Below are positions 46,600-56,463 of a DNA stretch of 64,000 bases, in pieces. Positions within the stretch are counted from its first letter, which is position 1; each line of letters starts with the position of its first letter. The DNA lies in contig JAUYRP010000034.1 of assembly GCA_030696695.1 (NCBI GenBank), positions 372,001 through 436,000 of the forward strand. The letters are read 5' to 3'. The notes beneath the pieces are model-generated. The model was not told where the DNA came from, ran no database searches, and saw only the letters and a list, made by a program, of their open reading frames with translations. The stretch comes from Methylophilus sp. GTDB taxonomy: Bacteria > Pseudomonadota > Gammaproteobacteria > Burkholderiales > Methylophilaceae. The position numbers and the translations under genes are program-made.

Positions 46600-47496
46600 G
46601 TGCAAGGTGCGCACCAGCAACAACTCGATGCTTTTATTGATCATCTTTGGCTAGAAGATGGCTTATCCAAAAACACGCTAGATAGTTATCGCGCAGATTT
46701 GTCTGCATTTGCACTATGGAGTCAGAACATAGAAAAAGTTGCGTTGTATGAAGTCACCAATGCACATATCCAACAGTATTTATCAGTTAGATTCCCACTC
46801 TCTAAAGCACGCAGCATCAACAGACTGATTGCAAGCTTACGACGCTTCTATCGACATGCCTTGCGTGAGCATCTGATACAAGAAGACCCCACGCTGCACA
46901 TTGAAGCGCCAAAGTTACCACGCAGTTTACCCAAAAGTTTAAATGAGCAAGACGTAGAAGATTTGCTTAAAGCACCGGATGTTCACCAGCCGCTAGGTTT
47001 GCGTGATCGCGCCATGCTTGAACTGCTCTATGCCAGTGGATTGCGTGTGTCTGAGCTTGTAGGTATTCGTGTCAGTGAGGTGAGCACGCAGGACGGTATT
47101 GTGCGGGTGACAGGTAAAGGCAGCAAAACGCGCTTGGTACCAATGGGTGAAGAAGCAGCGGATTGGATCGATAAATACATGAAATCTGCACGACCAGAGT
47201 TATTGCAAAAGCGCTTATGCGATGCACTGTTTGTAACGAATCGTGCAGATGGCATGACGCGCCAAGCGTTTTGGCACATCATCAAACGCTATGCGCAATT
47301 AGCGGGTATCACTAAGCATATTTCTCCGCATGTGTTACGTCATGCGTTTGCTACTCATTTGTTAAATCATGGTGCAGATTTGCGTGTGGTACAGATGTTG
47401 TTGGGTCATTCGGATATATCGACCACGCAGATTTATACACATGTGGCACGGGAGCGGTTGAAGAGTTTGCATAGTATGCATCATCCGCGGGGGTAG
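46600..47496 (+). CDS. xerD: Tyrosine recombinase XerD
   Basis: Chromosome dimer resolution at dif with XerC and FtsK. 298 residues, with the SAM-like core-binding domain (1-95) and the catalytic domain: Arg in YASGLRVSELVGI, Lys in VTGKGSKTRLVP, HxxR in HVLRHAFATHLL, His in LLGHSDISTTQIYTHV with the nucleophile Tyr. The start is GTG 46600. The window has no phage or island genes directly beside it, so it is the housekeeping recombinase. Confidence 0.95.
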   Translation: MQGAHQQQLDAFIDHLWLEDGLSKNTLDSYRADLSAFALWSQNIEKVALYEVTNAHIQQYLSVRFPLSKARSINRLIASLRRFYRHALREHLIQEDPTLHIEAPKLPRSLPKSLNEQDVEDLLKAPDVHQPLGLRDRAMLELLYASGLRVSELVGIRVSEVSTQDGIVRVTGKGSKTRLVPMGEEAADWIDKYMKSARPELLQKRLCDALFVTNRADGMTRQAFWHIIKRYAQLAGITKHISPHVLRHAFATHLLNHGADLRVVQMLLGHSDISTTQIYTHVARERLKSLHSMHHPRG

Positions 47497-47576
47497 TCCT
47501 CTGGGCGTCATTCCCGCTAAAGCAAGATCTTTTTTGAGTGAAAAATCAAAACCGTCGCTCGCGCGCGACTAGCGAC

Positions 47577-48043
47577 CCTATTTCTTTTGCTTAGCCAAAA
47601 GAAATAGGGGAAAGAAAAGGCTACCCCGCTGCCGCTTTACCCTTCGGTCTTAGCGCCGCATCTGCTTGCTGACTGCGGAACTCGGATTTTCAATCCTCAG
47701 ACAGTCCTCGTCACCTTGCATCTGCCGCTCAAGCCTCAGGTGCGGCAAAGGGGTTTTTAAAAGCAAACCATATTAGCACGTCAGATTAGGTATATATGCT
47801 GGTGCTTTCAACCCCTTACATCACGCTGAGTAGCGGGGACAAAATAAGAGTAAGGCGAGCACCTGTTTGAATCCCGCGGTAGCCCATGAAGTTTATGCGC
47901 TACTAGGTTGAGTTGCGCAGCCGCTTATTTTGTTGAGCAACGCAAGGAAGCCGTTAGGCCGTGATGTGGGGTGCCGTTTTCTTGGGTTACTTTCTTTTCA
48001 GGCAGTTAAAAGAAAGTAACTAGCTGTCGGGCTACCCCCGACA
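47577..48043. repeat. Hairpin-bounded non-coding element
   Basis: The 571-bp gap between xerD and the membrane-protein gene has no convincing reading frame. It is bounded on the left by a perfect 14-bp stem (CCCTATTTCTTTTG 47577-47590, with its complement at 47597-47610) and on the right by a 13-bp stem (GTTACTTTCTTTT 47986-47998, complement 48008-48020) plus TGTCGGG-CTACC-CCCGACA (48025-48043). The first two share the TTTCTTTT core. It resembles long dispersed intergenic elements of proteobacteria that are often mis-annotated as short proteins. Function unknown. Confidence 0.55.
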
Positions 48044-48067
48044 TGCAACATTTGTAAGTAGTTGTGA

Positions 48068-48799
48068 TTATTTGACTGTTCTAACTGAAATCACTACATC
48101 GCCATTGGTATGCCAAGCTGATGAAATTACACCATTTTCATGAAATGCAATTCTCTCGTTTAGTTTTACTTCAGGATAGTTTGGTGCAGACTCGTAGTCG
48201 CAATAAAATGCCAGAACTCTTACCATTGAGTGAACACCTTCGCTATTTGCAACGAATATGTATACGAAATATAAGATTGTTAGCGTTCCTAACGATCCGA
48301 GAAAATGCCCAGAAGCATTTTTGTTGGGCCTGTCAGTTGCAAACATGCCAATCAAGTAAAAGCTTATACCAAAAATTATGCTAATAATGAAAAGCCATGT
48401 AGGGAGATATAAAAGTAATGTTAGAAGGCTTAATGAAATTTGAAAGTCTTTTCCAGGAAGTCCTAGGCTTTGTGTTAAAAGGCTTCGAGCGCAAACTGTA
48501 GAGAGTAGTAATATGAATATGTGGACAATGCTAAGAGCAACTTTTCCAAATTCATGATGCCATGTTTTATAAAGGAATGGAATGTGCCAAATTAGAAATC
48601 CAGTCATAAATAGAGTTGAGCCAATAAGAACTAGCAATCCATTGAAGACAGGCCAGTGTGGCATTGCTTTAATTAGAGCTAGAGCCATAAGCCATATAAT
48701 CCCACCACAGATATAGAAAGCTCTATATCTGTCTTTAGTAAAAGATTGTTTAGTCTTTTGTTTTAGTTTATAAGCCTTTAGCTTATTTATTACGTTCAA
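48068..48799 (-). CDS. Hypothetical multi-pass membrane protein
   Basis: 243 residues with about five hydrophobic helices (about 28-45, 52-72, 85-105, 120-150, 170-190) and a C-terminal soluble part ending AWHTNGDVVISVRTVK. I recognise no family. It starts at TTG 48799 inside the last codons of folB (17-bp overlap) with GGGGTGGTGA upstream. It is AT-rich compared with its neighbours and lies beside the hairpin-bounded element, which suggests a recent arrival. Confidence 0.65.
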   Translation of the reverse strand: MNVINKLKAYKLKQKTKQSFTKDRYRAFYICGGIIWLMALALIKAMPHWPVFNGLLVLIGSTLFMTGFLIWHIPFLYKTWHHEFGKVALSIVHIFILLLSTVCARSLLTQSLGLPGKDFQISLSLLTLLLYLPTWLFIISIIFGISFYLIGMFATDRPNKNASGHFLGSLGTLTILYFVYIFVANSEGVHSMVRVLAFYCDYESAPNYPEVKLNERIAFHENGVISSAWHTNGDVVISVRTVK

Positions 48800-49133
48800 T
48801 CACCACCCCTAACGCTTTCAACCCTGCCAAAATACTTGGTTTAGCCACTTTCACTTTTACCTTTTCTGCTTTAAATTCTTTAATGATGAGTTGGCACACA
48901 TGCTCAGCCAATGCCTCCACCAATTTAAAACTATGTTCAGCTAAAGTTTCTCGAATACGGCCTACCACTAGTCCGTAATCAATGGTGTCTTCAATGGCGT
49001 CGCTGTGGCACGATTTACTCAAATCGTAGCTAATTTCAATATCCAAAATAATGGTTTGCGGCACTAGACGCTCCCAATCGGGTACGCCTAATTTGGTTTG
49101 CACTTTGACTTGTTCTAAAAATATCGTGTCCAT
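48783..49133 (-). CDS. folB: Dihydroneopterin aldolase
   Basis: Folate pathway enzyme converting dihydroneopterin to hydroxymethyl-dihydropterin. 116 residues; MDTIFLEQVKVQTKLGVPDW, the active-site Glu region in IEDTIDYGLVVGRIRETL, and KVKVKVAKPSIL. Divergent from plsY, a very common arrangement; the 3' end overlaps the hypothetical membrane-protein gene. Confidence 0.95.
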   Translation of the reverse strand: MDTIFLEQVKVQTKLGVPDWERLVPQTIILDIEISYDLSKSCHSDAIEDTIDYGLVVGRIRETLAEHSFKLVEALAEHVCQLIIKEFKAEKVKVKVAKPSILAGLKALGVVIERNK

Positions 49134-49222
49134 AAATTAGGATACCTAGCGATTCGGGGATGGTTTAAAATGTATTGTGGATTTTAGAACATATCGTGTG
49201 TAAACACTAACCCGAGGTTTGT

Positions 49223-49843
49223 ATGGATGAATTAGGTTTTGTGCCAGTAACATTGGTGCCTGTGATTTGGATTGTGGCGGCTTATTTAGTGGGGTCTATT
49301 TCCTTTGGCATTATCATTAGTAAGGTATATGGCTTACCAGACCCGCGCACCGTGGGCAGTGGCAATATCGGCGCAACCAATGTGGCGCGTAGCGGTAAAA
49401 AATCTGCAGCAATCCTGACGTTGTTGGGTGATGCATTTAAAGGCTGGTTGCCAGTTTGGTTGGCGCTACAATCGAATATGTTGATGTGGGTAGTAGCGGG
49501 TGTTGGGCTGGCGGTATTTTTTGGGCACTTATACCCGATTTTTCACCGCTTTAAAGGCGGTAAAGGTGTCGCGACTGCCTTGGGGGTGATGTTGGGTATT
49601 TCTGGCTGGGTGGCTTTGGCCGCCTTGCTAACGTGGTTGCTGGTATTTGCCATTAGCCGTATTTCATCACTTTCTGCAATTGTGGCAGCATTGTTAGCCC
49701 CAGTATTTGCATGGGTATTGTTGTCACCTTACCCAGATTACATGCGGTTGATTGTGGTGATGTCTGTGTTTTTAATTTGGCGGCACAGAAGCAATATCAA
49801 AAAAATACTCGATGGCACAGAATCAGGGTTTAAGAAAAAATAA
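49223..49843 (+). CDS. plsY: Glycerol-3-phosphate acyltransferase PlsY
   Basis: Integral membrane enzyme using acyl-phosphate to make lysophosphatidic acid. 206 residues with several helices and the three conserved loops: LVGSISFGI, VGSGNIGATNVARSG and FKGGKGVATALGVM. Convergent with tsaD (5-bp gap). Confidence 0.96.
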   Translation: MDELGFVPVTLVPVIWIVAAYLVGSISFGIIISKVYGLPDPRTVGSGNIGATNVARSGKKSAAILTLLGDAFKGWLPVWLALQSNMLMWVVAGVGLAVFFGHLYPIFHRFKGGKGVATALGVMLGISGWVALAALLTWLLVFAISRISSLSAIVAALLAPVFAWVLLSPYPDYMRLIVVMSVFLIWRHRSNIKKILDGTESGFKKK

Positions 49844-49848
49844 GTCGG

Positions 49849-50904
49849 TTAAGGCGTTGTTAGTTCTGCTAAATCCCAGCGTGCTTTAATTTGTACGCCG
49901 TAGTGTGTTGGTTGAGGGTGTTGCTGTAGTGTCTTAAGACGCATGGCACCTGCAAAAGCGATCATTGCGCCATTGTCTGTGCAAAACTCTAGACGTGGGT
50001 AGCTAACTTTACATAGCTTGCGTTTGGTTGCGGCGTTCAGTTTTTCACGCAAGCGTGAGTTCGCGCCTACACCGCCTGAAACAATCAAGTTATCCAAGCC
50101 AGTTTGCCTTAATGCAGCCATGCACTTGCTGGTAAGTATCTCCGTAACAGATTCCTGAAACTCCCAAGCGATATCAGCTTTGATGGCCAAATCCAGTGTG
50201 TCAGGATTGCTGTGTTGGTTTTGGTTGGCGGTTTCTTGATTGACTAAAGTGAGCACTGCAGTTTTAAGCCCACTAAAGCTAAAGTTTAAGTCTTTGCTAT
50301 TGAGCATGGGTCTTGGTAACTTAAAGCGCGGCTTGCCTTGCGCAGCCAATTTGGCAAGCGCTGGGCCGCCAGGGTAACCTAGACCTAATAATTTCGCTGT
50401 TTTATCAAATGCCTCACCTGCTGCATCATCCAAAGTGTCGCCAAGCAGTTCGTATTGACCAATACCATCCACTCGCATGAGTTGGCTGTGCCCGCCAGAC
50501 ACTAAGAGTGCAACAAAAGGAAATTTTGGTGGGTTCTTTTCTAATAAGGGCGCTAATAAATGGCCCTCTAGATGATGCACGCCTATACTGGGTACTTGTA
50601 GCGTAAACGCCAGTGATTGCGCAATGCTTGCGCCTACCAATAGCGCGCCTGCAAGTCCCGGCCCTTGTGTGTAAGCGATACCTTCTACATCGGCCAAAGT
50701 TTTGTTGGCTTGGGCTAACACATGTTGGGTAAGGGGCAGAGCGCGGCGAATGTGATCGCGCGAGGCAAGCTCGGGTACTACGCCACCGTATTCTGCGTGC
50801 ATCTCTACTTGTGAGTGCAACGCGTGCGCAAGCAGGCCTTGTTCCGTGTCATAAAGTGCAACACCGGTTTCATCGCAAGAAGATTCAAAGCCAAGTACTA
50901 ACAT
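49849..50904 (-). CDS. tsaD: tRNA t6A threonylcarbamoyltransferase TsaD
   Basis: Transfers threonylcarbamoyl to A37 of ANN-reading tRNAs. 351 residues of the ASKHA fold: [19 protein letters not shown], the metal ligands in HHLEGHL, and [15 protein letters not shown]. Divergent from rpsU, as in many proteobacteria. Confidence 0.97.
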   Translation of the reverse strand: MLVLGFESSCDETGVALYDTEQGLLAHALHSQVEMHAEYGGVVPELASRDHIRRALPLTQHVLAQANKTLADVEGIAYTQGPGLAGALLVGASIAQSLAFTLQVPSIGVHHLEGHLLAPLLEKNPPKFPFVALLVSGGHSQLMRVDGIGQYELLGDTLDDAAGEAFDKTAKLLGLGYPGGPALAKLAAQGKPRFKLPRPMLNSKDLNFSFSGLKTAVLTLVNQETANQNQHSNPDTLDLAIKADIAWEFQESVTEILTSKCMAALRQTGLDNLIVSGGVGANSRLREKLNAATKRKLCKVSYPRLEFCTDNGAMIAFAGAMRLKTLQQHPQPTHYGVQIKARWDLAELTTP

Positions 50905-51105
50905 ATTGTGGTTCGATACAAATAAATGATTGATAAAACGAAATTAACGCGCTAGAATACGCGGTTTTCGATGCTACATCAATGGAGCATCGTCAGCTGT
51001 TCATTCAGTTGAATGTAAATCAAGCCAAGTTAACCAGTCATGTCTTAATAAAGTATGGGGTTAGCCAACTTTAGTGAAGCAAAACATTTTAAGGATAGTG
51101 ATTTA

Positions 51106-51318
51106 ATGTCTAGTGTACGTGTTAAAGAGAACGAGCCATTTGACGTAGCATTGCGTCGTTTCAAACGCCTGATTGAAAAAACAGGTTTATTAAACGACTT
51201 GCGCGCACGTGAGTTTTACGAAAAACCAACTTGGGAACGTAAACGCAAAGCGGCAGCTGCTGTAAAACGTCAATATCGTCGTTTACGTAATCAAACGCTT
51301 CCAGCTAAATTGTACTAA
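51106..51318 (+). CDS. rpsU: Ribosomal protein bS21
   Basis: 30S protein needed at initiation. 70 residues from the ATG at 51106 ([20 protein letters not shown]), exactly the family length; an in-frame ATG at 51055 would add 17 residues with no homology. First gene of the macromolecular synthesis operon rpsU-yqeY-dnaG-rpoD. Confidence 0.97.
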   Translation: MSSVRVKENEPFDVALRRFKRLIEKTGLLNDLRAREFYEKPTWERKRKAAAAVKRQYRRLRNQTLPAKLY

Positions 51319-51326
51319 GGTTTTTC

Positions 51327-51770
51327 ATGTCGTTAAAATCTCAGATATCTGAGGACATGAAAAATGCCATGCGCGCTAAAGATACAGCGCGTTTGGGGGC
51401 GATTCGTTTATTACAAGCGGCCATAAAACAACGTGAAGTAGATGAGCGTATTGAGCTTGATGATGCGGCAGTGATTGCTGTGATTGAGAAAATGCTCAAA
51501 CAACGTCGTGATTCTATTGCTGCTTTTGAGTCAGCCAACAGAACAGATTTAGCCGATATTGAGAAGTTTGAAGTCACTGTACTGCAAACTTACATGCCAA
51601 AACAGCTGACTGATGATGAAGTGAATCAAATCATCACACAGGTGATTAATGATACTGGCGCCACTGGTGCTAAAGACATGGGTAAGGTGGTGAGTTTGGT
51701 CAGACCACTTGTTGCGGGTGTGGCCGATATGGGTAAAGTGTCTGGGCTGATTAAAGCTCGTTTGAGTTAA
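51327..51770 (+). CDS. yqeY: GatB/YqeY domain protein
   Basis: 147-residue helical protein with the YqeY N-terminal domain (MRAKDTARLGAIRLLQAAIK) and the C-terminal GatB tail-like domain. It may help tRNA-dependent amidation but is not essential in general. Between rpsU and dnaG, as is usual in betaproteobacteria. Confidence 0.93.
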   Translation: MSLKSQISEDMKNAMRAKDTARLGAIRLLQAAIKQREVDERIELDDAAVIAVIEKMLKQRRDSIAAFESANRTDLADIEKFEVTVLQTYMPKQLTDDEVNQIITQVINDTGATGAKDMGKVVSLVRPLVAGVADMGKVSGLIKARLS

Positions 51771-51800
51771 GACTTTCCAGCAAGTAGTTCAGTAGTGATT

Positions 51801-51826
51801 AAAGGAGCGTAGCGCTCCTTTTTTTA
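51801..51826 (+). terminator. Hairpin terminator between yqeY and dnaG
   Basis: AAAGGAGCG-TAG-CGCTCCTTT followed by TTTTTTA. It should reduce read-through from rpsU-yqeY into dnaG, as the terminator between rpsU and dnaG does in E. coli. Confidence 0.88.
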
Positions 51827-51855
51827 TTGGAGAAGTTTATGCGATACTTAGGCTT

Positions 51856-53586
51856 ATGATTCCTGAAAGCTTTATCCAAGAGTTGCTCAACAGAGTCGAC
51901 ATTGTCGATGTCATCGATAAATCCGTACCACTCAAGAAAGCGGGCGCAAACTATTCGGCATGCTGCCCATTTCATAACGAAAAATCTCCTAGTTTTACAG
52001 TCAGTCCAACCAAGCAGTTTTATCATTGTTTTGGCTGTGGTGCACATGGTACTGCGCTTGGTTTTTTGATGGAATATGCTGGCCTGAGTTTTGTGGAAGC
52101 GGTTCATGAATTAGCCAAAAACGTTGGGATGATTGTTCCGCAAGAAACGCGAGACCCAGAAAAGGCACCACAAAAGACTGTGGTGGGTTTGCAGGAGTCG
52201 TTACAACAAGCGGCAAATTTCTATAAATCAGAATTAAAGAAATCTGAGCGAGCCATAGCCTATTTAAAAGCGCGCGGTTTAAGTGGAACAATTGCCGCTA
52301 AATTTCAGATTGGTTATGCGCCAGCTGGTTGGCAGAACTTACAAACAGTATTCCCAAATTATGAGAACGAAGCGCTGACTGTAGCTGGATTGGTAGTCAC
52401 CAATGAGCAAGGCAAGCGCTATGATCGATTTCGTGACCGCATCATGTTTCCCATCCATGACCAAAAAGGCCGAGTGATTGGTTTTGGTGGACGCGTGATT
52501 AACCCAGAAGATACACCTAAATATTACAACTCACCAGAAACGCCTTTGTTTCAAAAAGGGCATGAATTATATGGGTTGTTTGTGGCGCGCCGTGCTATTC
52601 GCGATGCGGGCCGAGTGCTTGTGGTTGAAGGTTACATGGATGTGGTCGCGCTGGCGCAATATGGCATTGAGTATGCTGTTGCTGCCTTAGGGACTGCCAC
52701 TACGCCGTTTCATATTACAAAGCTCATGCGCCAAACCGATGAAATTGTATTTAGCTTTGATGGAGATAATGCAGGTAGGACGGCGGCATGGCGTGCAGCG
52801 ATGAATGCCTTGCCTGCACTGAGTGACGGACTGAAACTACGTTTTTTGTTTTTACCAAAAGAGCACGATCCAGACAGTTATGTGCGCGAATTTGGCAAAG
52901 AGGCGTTTGAGCGCGAAATGCAGAATGCCATGCCGTTATCCCAGTACATTATCCAACATTTGAGTGAAGATAACCCGCTGCAATCGCAAGAGGACAAAGT
53001 GAAGTTCTTGAATGATGCGGAGCCCATTTTAAAGCAGATTTCCGCCCCCAGATTCGCCTTGCTTTTGCGCAAACGCGTTGCTGAATTGGCGCAAGTATCG
53101 GCGCAAGAAATGCAAAGTATGCTGAAGTTACCTGCGCCAAATAAAATTGCACCCAAAGCGGCCGCACGTCAAATGCGTTCACCTGTGTCGATTAAAAAGC
53201 GCTTTGTGTTGATGTTGCTGATGCAGCCACAATTGGCCAAGCCAGAACATTTGGCGTTTGCGCAGACTTCACACGAAGAAGACACCATGCTTAAAGTCGT
53301 TGTAGAGGCAGCGCTGTCGCAACCACAATCGAAGCCTGCAACGTTACTACACAGCATCGCTCCCAACATTGATGCACGATTACTCAATGAAATTCAGCGG
53401 GAATTACATCTGTTGGATGAAACGCTAGATATTGCACTTGAATTTTCGGGGGCATGCACCCAATTAAGAGACATGATGGAAGACGTGCGAGATAACCATC
53501 TGCTCAATTTACTCAAAGAGAAACCGTTGGCGCTATTGACCGACGAAGAGCGTGCCCTGTTAAAAAAACTCACGGTAAAACGTTAA
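51856..53586 (+). CDS. dnaG: DNA primase
   Basis: Makes RNA primers at the fork. 576 residues: zinc domain with CPFH and HCFGCG motifs (CHC2), the RNA polymerase core with the TOPRIM motif VVEGYMDVVAL and FDGDNAGRTAAWRA, and the C-terminal helicase-binding domain. The start MIPESFIQELLNRVDIVDVI is typical. Upstream of rpoD with a 198-bp spacer. Confidence 0.97.
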   Translation: MIPESFIQELLNRVDIVDVIDKSVPLKKAGANYSACCPFHNEKSPSFTVSPTKQFYHCFGCGAHGTALGFLMEYAGLSFVEAVHELAKNVGMIVPQETRDPEKAPQKTVVGLQESLQQAANFYKSELKKSERAIAYLKARGLSGTIAAKFQIGYAPAGWQNLQTVFPNYENEALTVAGLVVTNEQGKRYDRFRDRIMFPIHDQKGRVIGFGGRVINPEDTPKYYNSPETPLFQKGHELYGLFVARRAIRDAGRVLVVEGYMDVVALAQYGIEYAVAALGTATTPFHITKLMRQTDEIVFSFDGDNAGRTAAWRAAMNALPALSDGLKLRFLFLPKEHDPDSYVREFGKEAFEREMQNAMPLSQYIIQHLSEDNPLQSQEDKVKFLNDAEPILKQISAPRFALLLRKRVAELAQVSAQEMQSMLKLPAPNKIAPKAAARQMRSPVSIKKRFVLMLLMQPQLAKPEHLAFAQTSHEEDTMLKVVVEAALSQPQSKPATLLHSIAPNIDARLLNEIQRELHLLDETLDIALEFSGACTQLRDMMEDVRDNHLLNLLKEKPLALLTDEERALLKKLTVKR

Positions 53587-53784
53587 TCTGCTAAAAGTGA
53601 TGGCCTCTTGCTTAAATTTTAAGCATAGACCATTTAATTTTTAGGGGGATTTAAGATATAATCTAGGGTTCGCCGTAAATGTGTCAAACGTGAGAATGAT
53701 GGTCAAACAACACGTTGGCTACTGCGCATGGTAATTGCAATTTCAAAACTCACACAGTTTAAGATTTTATAGATAGGATCGGGC

Positions 53785-55734
53785 ATGGCCAGACCAAAAT
53801 CAGACAAAACGTTAGAAAAAGAACGCCTCAAGCTTGAGGCTGAAACGCCGGTAGATCCAGCGCTTCAGGCCATGGATGCAGAAGCGCGCCGCACACGTCT
53901 TAAGACACTTATTGTGTTGGGTAAAGAGCGCGGCTATTTAACCTACGCAGAAATCAACGACCACTTACCTGACGATGTGCAAGACACAGAGCAAATCGAC
54001 AGTATTATCGGCATGATTAACGATATGGGTATTCAGGTGTACGAAGAAACGCCTGATGCTGAAGTGTTGTTGATGTCTGATGCGCCAGCACCAGTTGCCG
54101 ATGAAGATGCGGTAGAAGAGGCAGAACAAGCACTTGCCACGGTGGATTCTGAGTTTGGTCGCACCACTGATCCTGTACGTATGTACATGCGTGAAATGGG
54201 TACAGTAGACTTGCTCACCCGCGAGGGCGAAATTGAAATTGCCAAACGTATTGAAGATGGCTTAAAACATATGGTGCAAGCGATTGCCGCTTGTCCAACC
54301 ACCATTGCTGAATTATTAGCGCTGGTAGATAAAGTAGAAAAAGACGAAATCAGTGTAGATGATTTAGTCGATGGCTTAATTGACAGCGACATTGGGCTTG
54401 AAGATGCCTTAGCTGTTGAAGATGCAGAGAATGAAGAAGAAGCCTCTGATGACGAAGAAGAGGATGATGATGAAGATGGTGCAAAAGCTGCTGCTATCTC
54501 AGCCGAAGCCCTAGCCAAACTTAAAGAAGAAGTATTGGCACGCTTTGCAATCATTCGTAATGCTAATGCTGAAATGAACGCCATTCGCGATACCAAAGGT
54601 TCGCAAGATGCAACATACAAAACCTTGCATCAGACTGTATTAGATGAGCTAACCGCTTTCCGCTTCTCTGCAAAACAGGTCGAAGCTTTATGTGATCAAG
54701 TGCGCACCATGGTAGAAGAAGTGCGTAGCCACGAGCGTAAAGTGATGGATTTCTGCGTGGAAAAATCAGGCATGCCGCGTCCGCACTTTATTAAATCTTT
54801 CCCTGGTAACGAAATTAACATGGAATGGTTGGATCAAGAGCTTGCGCAAAACAAGCCTTACATTGAACGCTTAACACGCTACAGACACTCAATTATAGAC
54901 CAGCAAGATCGCTTAATGGCTTTGCAAAACCGTGTGGGTATTCCTATCAAGGAACTCAAAGAAATCAACAAGCAGATGACCACTGGTGAAGCCCGAGCAC
55001 GTCGTGCTAAACGTGAAATGATTGAAGCTAACTTGCGTTTGGTGATCTCGATTGCTAAAAAATACACCAACCGTGGCTTGCAATTCTTGGACTTGATTCA
55101 AGAAGGTAATATTGGTTTGATGAAAGCGGTAGATAAGTTTGAATACCGCCGTGGTTATAAGTTTTCTACTTATGCCACATGGTGGATTCGTCAGGCCATT
55201 ACACGTTCTATTGCCGACCAAGCGCGTACGATTCGTATTCCTGTGCACATGATTGAAACGATTAATAAAATGAATCGTATCAGCCGTCAAATTTTGCAAG
55301 AGACTGGTTTAGAGCCTGATCCTGCTACCTTGGCTGAAAAAATGGAAATGCCTGAAGATAAGATTAGAAAAATCTTAAAAATCAGCAAAGAACCAATTTC
55401 AATGGAAACACCAATCGGTGATGATGAAGATTCACATTTAGGTGACTTTATTGAGGATAACACCACGCTTGCGCCTATGGATGCTGCTGTTTATGCAAGC
55501 TTACGCGATGCAACGAGTGAAGTGCTTGAGTCACTTACTCCGCGCGAAGCAAAAGTATTGCGTATGCGTTTTGGTATTGAAATGAACACTGACCATACGT
55601 TAGAAGAAGTGGGCAAACAGTTTGATGTAACGCGTGAGCGTATTCGTCAAATAGAAGCCAAAGCGTTACGTAAGTTGCGCCACCCAACGCGCTCAGAACG
55701 CTTAAGAAGCTTTTTAGAAACTGGTCAAGATTAG
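53785..55734 (+). CDS. rpoD: Primary sigma factor RpoD (sigma-70)
   Basis: 649 residues. Region 1.1 at the N-terminus, region 1.2 ([12 protein letters not shown]), a non-conserved insert with an acidic block (about 213-233, rich in Asp/Glu), region 2 ([20 protein letters not shown]), region 3, and region 4 ([20 protein letters not shown]). The 198-bp leader contains a TATAAT at 53657-53662 with only a weak -35, a candidate for its own promoter. Confidence 0.98.
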   Translation: MARPKSDKTLEKERLKLEAETPVDPALQAMDAEARRTRLKTLIVLGKERGYLTYAEINDHLPDDVQDTEQIDSIIGMINDMGIQVYEETPDAEVLLMSDAPAPVADEDAVEEAEQALATVDSEFGRTTDPVRMYMREMGTVDLLTREGEIEIAKRIEDGLKHMVQAIAACPTTIAELLALVDKVEKDEISVDDLVDGLIDSDIGLEDALAVEDAENEEEASDDEEEDDDEDGAKAAAISAEALAKLKEEVLARFAIIRNANAEMNAIRDTKGSQDATYKTLHQTVLDELTAFRFSAKQVEALCDQVRTMVEEVRSHERKVMDFCVEKSGMPRPHFIKSFPGNEINMEWLDQELAQNKPYIERLTRYRHSIIDQQDRLMALQNRVGIPIKELKEINKQMTTGEARARRAKREMIEANLRLVISIAKKYTNRGLQFLDLIQEGNIGLMKAVDKFEYRRGYKFSTYATWWIRQAITRSIADQARTIRIPVHMIETINKMNRISRQILQETGLEPDPATLAEKMEMPEDKIRKILKISKEPISMETPIGDDEDSHLGDFIEDNTTLAPMDAAVYASLRDATSEVLESLTPREAKVLRMRFGIEMNTDHTLEEVGKQFDVTRERIRQIEAKALRKLRHPTRSERLRSFLETGQD

Positions 55735-55748
55735 TTGATGAGGTTTAC

Positions 55749-55827
<79 letters not shown>

Positions 55828-55830
55828 AAA

Positions 55831-55868
55831 ACAAACCCTTGTCAGAAATGGCAAGGGTTTTTGTTTTT
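55831..55868 (+). terminator. Terminator after tRNA-Ile2
   Basis: Stem ACAAACCCTTG / CAAGGGTTTTTGT followed by T6, 3 bp after the CCA end. Confidence 0.88.
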
Positions 55869-56243
55869 TGACCGTTACTTTAAGTAACGGTGGCAATCCA
55901 AAACATCATAGTTTGGTTTACTATTCAGAGTCGGATAGGAAGTATTGAGGAAGTGAAACGGGCATTTACACAAAATTCAGTACACCTTAGAAACTGGCGT
56001 TTGTAAATCCTGTGCTTTCTGAAATTGAATGAATCAATTGAATTTACTTATATAGTTATCCATTTAATTTAAACCCTACTTTTAGCTTTATCTAAATATG
56101 GGGGGATTACAATTGAGTAAGTTATTTTTTGACATCCTCATGAAGCAAACCATTGCGCCTAGCAGCGTACCGAAAATAGTGGAAAGAATTTAGATTGGGA
56201 TAGTGGTTTGCAACCCACCAATTATGAGTAGATAACGTTTTTA
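55869..56243. other. AT-rich non-coding stretch after the tRNA
   Basis: No gene can be supported. GGCATTTACACAAAATTCAG at 55961-55980, continuing GTACACC in style, resembles terminal inverted repeats of IS256-family elements, but no transposase or partner end is present. The remainder has scattered stops in all frames and reads as decayed sequence leading into the AI-2E remnant. Confidence 0.3.
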
Positions 56244-56408
56244 CTCGTTTTATTCGGTATATTTGGTGGACTGCTTGCCTTTGGCTTGATTGGACTATTT
56301 ATTGGGCCAATTTTACTATCGATTGTATTGGCAGTTTGGCGTGAGTAGACCGAGCACTTAAACGAAAAAGTCAGCACAAATTTACCAGTGGACGATTTAC
56401 AACCATAA
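56244..56408 (+). pseudogene. AI-2E/PerM-type transporter C-terminal remnant
   Basis: In one frame the text reads LVLFGIFGGLLAFGLIGLFI, then GPILLSIVLAVWRE, a stop (TAG, where Trp is usual), and TEHLNEKVSTNLPVDDLQP before the next stop. The G-GGLLAFG-IG-FIGP block is the hallmark of the last helices of AI-2E family (DUF20) transporters. The upstream 300 residues are gone and there is an internal stop, so it is dead. Confidence 0.75.
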
Positions 56409-56463
56409 AATCTAACTGTAGAAAATTAACTCATAACAAAACTAACTTTGAAAGATAAATAAA

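Noticed and set aside
46600-47496. Tyrosine recombinase as an island integrase
   Set aside because: Length, motifs and lack of phage-like neighbours fit housekeeping XerD, and the tRNA-linked repeat is 8 kb away.
56409-56463. yybP-ykoY manganese riboswitch ahead of the TerC/Alx-type gene
   Set aside because: The spacer is only about 55 bp, AT-rich and lacks the conserved GGGGAGTA-like and paired elements.
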